From Candidatus Bathyarchaeota archaeon (lineage in GTDB: Archaea; Thermoproteota; Bathyarchaeia; Bathyarchaeales; Bathyarchaeaceae), in assembly GCA_014859755.1 (NCBI GenBank), contig JACUTO010000067.1, forward strand, positions 1-7,757: a stretch of DNA of 7,757 nucleotides. Direction: 5' to 3'. The position numbers and the translations under genes were made by a program. The notes beneath the pieces were generated by a model. The model saw only the letters and a program-made list of their open reading frames with translations, did no database searches and was not told the DNA's origin. This document shows positions 6,285 through 7,757 of this stretch, piece after piece. Position 1 is the first letter of the stretch, and each line of letters begins with the position of its first letter.

Positions 6285-6305
6285 ATGAGTTAGAGGCAAC
6301 CAATC

Positions 6306-6545
6306 ATGCAATCAGAGTATTTGGCAATGTTCGACGACCACGAGCAGAACTGGGCTTGGTTCAAAAAAAACTATCAGCAACTCCTAAAGAAGTTTAACAG
6401 AGAATACGTCGCCATATACCAACGCAAAGTCGTCGACCACGACAAAGACTTAAGCCACCTAGCGAAAAGAGTTAGAGCAAACTACCCCTCCAATCGCGTC
6501 CTCGTCGAATACGTTACAAGCGAAAAAATCGTGTTGGTGCTATGA
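6306..6545 (+). CDS. DUF5678-domain small protein
   Basis: A 79-aa acidic/basic protein that I assign to DUF5678 from the run WFKKNYQQLLKKFNREYVAI, then YQRKVVDHDKDLSHLAKRV, and VLVEYVTSEKIVL at the C-terminus. The central part looks like an alpha-beta fold and the VDHDKD motif is a hallmark of the family. Its function is not established. It has no membrane segment and no cysteines. GAGG (6293-6296) lies 9 nt before the ATG. Its stop overlaps the next start by 4 bp (ATGA), so the two genes are almost surely one transcript with coupled translation. From memory, DUF5678 genes are often next to retropepsin-like genes in archaea, which suggests that the small protein is a substrate, partner or regulator of the protease. 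Confidence 0.75.
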   Translation: MQSEYLAMFDDHEQNWAWFKKNYQQLLKKFNREYVAIYQRKVVDHDKDLSHLAKRVRANYPSNRVLVEYVTSEKIVLVL

Positions 6546-7003
6546 GAATAACCGGCTTTTTCGACGAGCGGTTCGAACCGCCAGCACCATTCATAAGGAC
6601 CGTATTAAAGTCGAAAAACTTGGGGCTAAGCCACCGCCTCCATCTCCACATTGACACAGGCGCCTCCGTAACCATCATCTTCGATAAGGACATCGAGTTA
6701 CTAGGCATCAACCCAGAAAAATTGAAAAAAGCCGAACGAAATGTTGGAGGCATAGGTGGAATGGTTAACACCTACGTCATCGAAGACGCAACACTATTAT
6801 TCAGAACCGAAGACAGAAAAATACACGAAGAAAAATTACGCTTATTCGTTGGAAAACACGATCCAACAAAACTTTCCCCAAGCGAAATCGAAATCATCAT
6901 GCGCATGCCCTCACTCCTAGGCAGAGACATAATCCACAGATTCAAACTAGTCTGCGACAAAAGCGAAGACGAAATTTATCTGGAATCTACAACCCCTCCG
7001 TAA
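6542..7003 (+). CDS. Retropepsin-like aspartyl protease, single lobe
   Basis: A 153-aa protein with the retropepsin layout. The catalytic D38-T39-G40-A41-S42 is preceded by hydrophobic LHLHI; a flap-like Gly-rich turn lies at GGIGGMVNTYVI (69-80); and the second hydrophobic-hydrophobic-Gly motif LLGRDII lies at 125-131. One lobe gives one Asp, so activity would need a homodimer, as in viral retropepsins. There is no signal peptide, so it should act in the cytosol. The last residues (TTPP) and the stop codon are encoded by the third copy of the repeat, in a frame different from that of the small protein. The original C-terminus may therefore have been trimmed or replaced just after EIYLES. It is translationally coupled to DUF5678 upstream. 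The protease fold is well supported; the target is unknown. Confidence 0.8.
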   Translation: MRITGFFDERFEPPAPFIRTVLKSKNLGLSHRLHLHIDTGASVTIIFDKDIELLGINPEKLKKAERNVGGIGGMVNTYVIEDATLLFRTEDRKIHEEKLRLFVGKHDPTKLSPSEIEIIMRMPSLLGRDIIHRFKLVCDKSEDEIYLESTTPP

Positions 7004-7044
7004 CCCTAAACATACAATACGCCACAGAAAAGAAGCCATAACCT
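6989..7044 (+). repeat. Third, partial and diverged copy of the repeat
   Basis: Aligned to the end of copy 1, it starts at acaaccc, lacks 7 nt (taaacgg), then runs from ctccgtaaccct to ataacct with two base changes in 49 nt. Both changes are third-position in the small-protein frame. It is older than copies 1 and 2, which are identical. It overlaps the last five codons of the protease gene (stop included) and provides its stop. Confidence 0.85.
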
Positions 7045-7420
7045 GAAACACACCGACAATGGGTTCCAAACAAATTTTCCTATAGGAACCCAAAAGATTA
7101 CTATCTCCCAGAGACCACATGTACCGCAAACGCGCCAACGAATGTTTAGACTATATGAAGAAAAATTGGGGGAGTCTATCTACAGAGAGATAAGGATTAA
7201 GTGTTGTGTGTTTTGTGTCATAAATATATTAAGACTATACATAGACCTCCTACCCCCTTTTCAATAATCTAATTATGTTTAGACACTAATAACGGCAGAA
7301 TGTTGAAAACAACAATTTTTCAGAAAACTCACAGCCGTAGAAAAAGAAGCATAAAGATCAAACCAAACACAGACCACAACATACGCATTCCCAAATCGCC
7401 CAGACACCAGAAACTTTTTC
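7045..7420. other. Gene-poor region between the accessory module and 23S rRNA
   Basis: I see no convincing gene here. A perfect 8-bp inverted repeat, TGGGTTCC (7060-7067) with GGAACCCA (7085-7092), has a 17-nt loop and could end the protease transcript. A 24-codon ORF (7119-7193, +) reads MYRKRANECLDYMKKNWGSL but has no ribosome binding site. On the minus strand, AGGAGGT (7247-7253) lies 2 nt before an ATG that opens only 20 codons. The segment 7200-7290 is AT-rich. ATGTTTAGAC occurs twice (7142-7151 and 7275-7284). No tRNA or 5S rRNA was recognised on either strand. Confidence 0.5.
7311..7349 (-). terminator. Candidate T-tract terminator region after 23S rRNA
   Basis: Read on the minus strand downstream of the rRNA, this stretch holds CTTCTTTTTCT, then GTTTTCT and later short T-runs, as archaeal polymerases use for termination. 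There is no strong stem directly before the T-runs. The nearest hairpin is GCCCGA/TCGGGC at 7422-7437, at the end of the rRNA itself. Confidence 0.3.
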
Positions 7421-7757
7421 AGCCCGACACCTCGGGCGGTTGGGGGCCGCGGGCTAAACACCTCGGCCAAAGCCTTGATGCGTACACCCCGGCTCCATCA
7501 ACCCCATCTTCTATGGGGGCCCTCGTCCATGACTGAGGCCTGTCGCCAAGTCTCGTGTCATGGAATGGCCGCCTATTTTCGGGAGCGGCTTCGAGCTTAG
7601 ATGCTTTCAGCTCTTATCCGCGACAGCGTGGCTGCCCGGCAGTGCCCTGTCGGACAACCGGTAGACTATGGGCTACAACGTTCCGTTCCTCTCGTACTGG
7701 GAACCCTTTCCCCTCAGGCAACCAACACTCCCAGCAGATAAAGTCCGACCTGTCTCA
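7421..7757 (-). rRNA. 23S rRNA, 3' end (5' part beyond the window)
   Basis: On the minus strand the sequence carries the conserved sarcin-ricin loop AGTACGAGAGGAAC (7685-7698), preceded by the stretch from TGAGACAGGTCGG to the GGGAAAGGGTTCCC region and followed by the conserved AAGCATCTAAG segment and a helix-rich tail. Counted from the sarcin-ricin loop, the 3' end should fall near 7420-7450; I place it at 7421, after the terminal GCCCGA/TCGGGC hairpin, with an error of ~30 nt. About 335 nt of the gene are visible. No intron interrupts the visible part. No 5S rRNA or tRNA is seen directly downstream. Short ORFs on either strand across this gene are spurious. Confidence 0.93.

Noticed and set aside
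4984..7044. CRISPR array or insertion sequence explaining the repeats
   Set aside because: Only three copies, 167 bp long, unevenly spaced and coding; no spacer periodicity, no cas genes, no terminal inverted repeats and no transposase or integrase.
7236..7257. CCTCCT on the plus strand as a possible 16S rRNA 3' end
   Set aside because: The flanking sequence lacks the conserved GGATCACCTCCT context, so it is not 16S rRNA.
7279..7536. ORFs on both strands across the 23S rRNA end and its flank
   Set aside because: They read through conserved rRNA and its flank, have no ribosome binding site and give implausible peptides.

Overview
The window looks like chromosomal DNA from an uncultured archaeon. 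Most start codons follow GGTGA- or GGAGG-type ribosome binding sites, TATA-like boxes sit at promoter distance, two gene pairs overlap by ATGA, and the content (VapBC, DUF5678 plus retropepsin, HdrD/GlcF-type Fe-S proteins) is typical of archaea. A lineage near Bathyarchaeia/Thermoproteota is my inference only; the 23S rRNA end at the right edge is the best marker for testing it.

Layout. (1) 1-118 is a leader with competing hairpins ahead of a PAP2-family membrane phosphatase (119-1006, +). (2) 1161-4731 (-) is a compact three-gene redox operon: a two-[4Fe-4S] protein with a CCG domain, a VAO/GlcD-type FAD oxidoreductase, and a second GlcF/HdrD-like Fe-S protein. Spacings are 5 bp and a 4-bp overlap, so the products probably form one complex that oxidises a hydroxy-acid-like or alcohol substrate and passes electrons through Fe-S clusters to an unidentified acceptor. 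(3) 4984-7044 is an accessory region built around a repeated small gene. A 61-aa ORF (copy 1) is followed by a divergent vapB/vapC toxin-antitoxin pair, then a perfect 167-bp second copy lacking its start, then a DUF5678 + retropepsin gene pair, then a shorter, diverged third copy that supplies the protease stop codon. (4) 7045-7420 has no convincing gene. (5) 7421-7757 (-) is the 3' end of a 23S rRNA gene, truncated by the window edge.

The most interesting parts are the repeat/module arrangement in region 3, the near-palindromic operator in the vapB/vapC divergent promoter, and the inverted repeat in front of the DUF5678-protease pair. The last suggests that this pair, like the toxin-antitoxin pair, is a self-contained regulated module.
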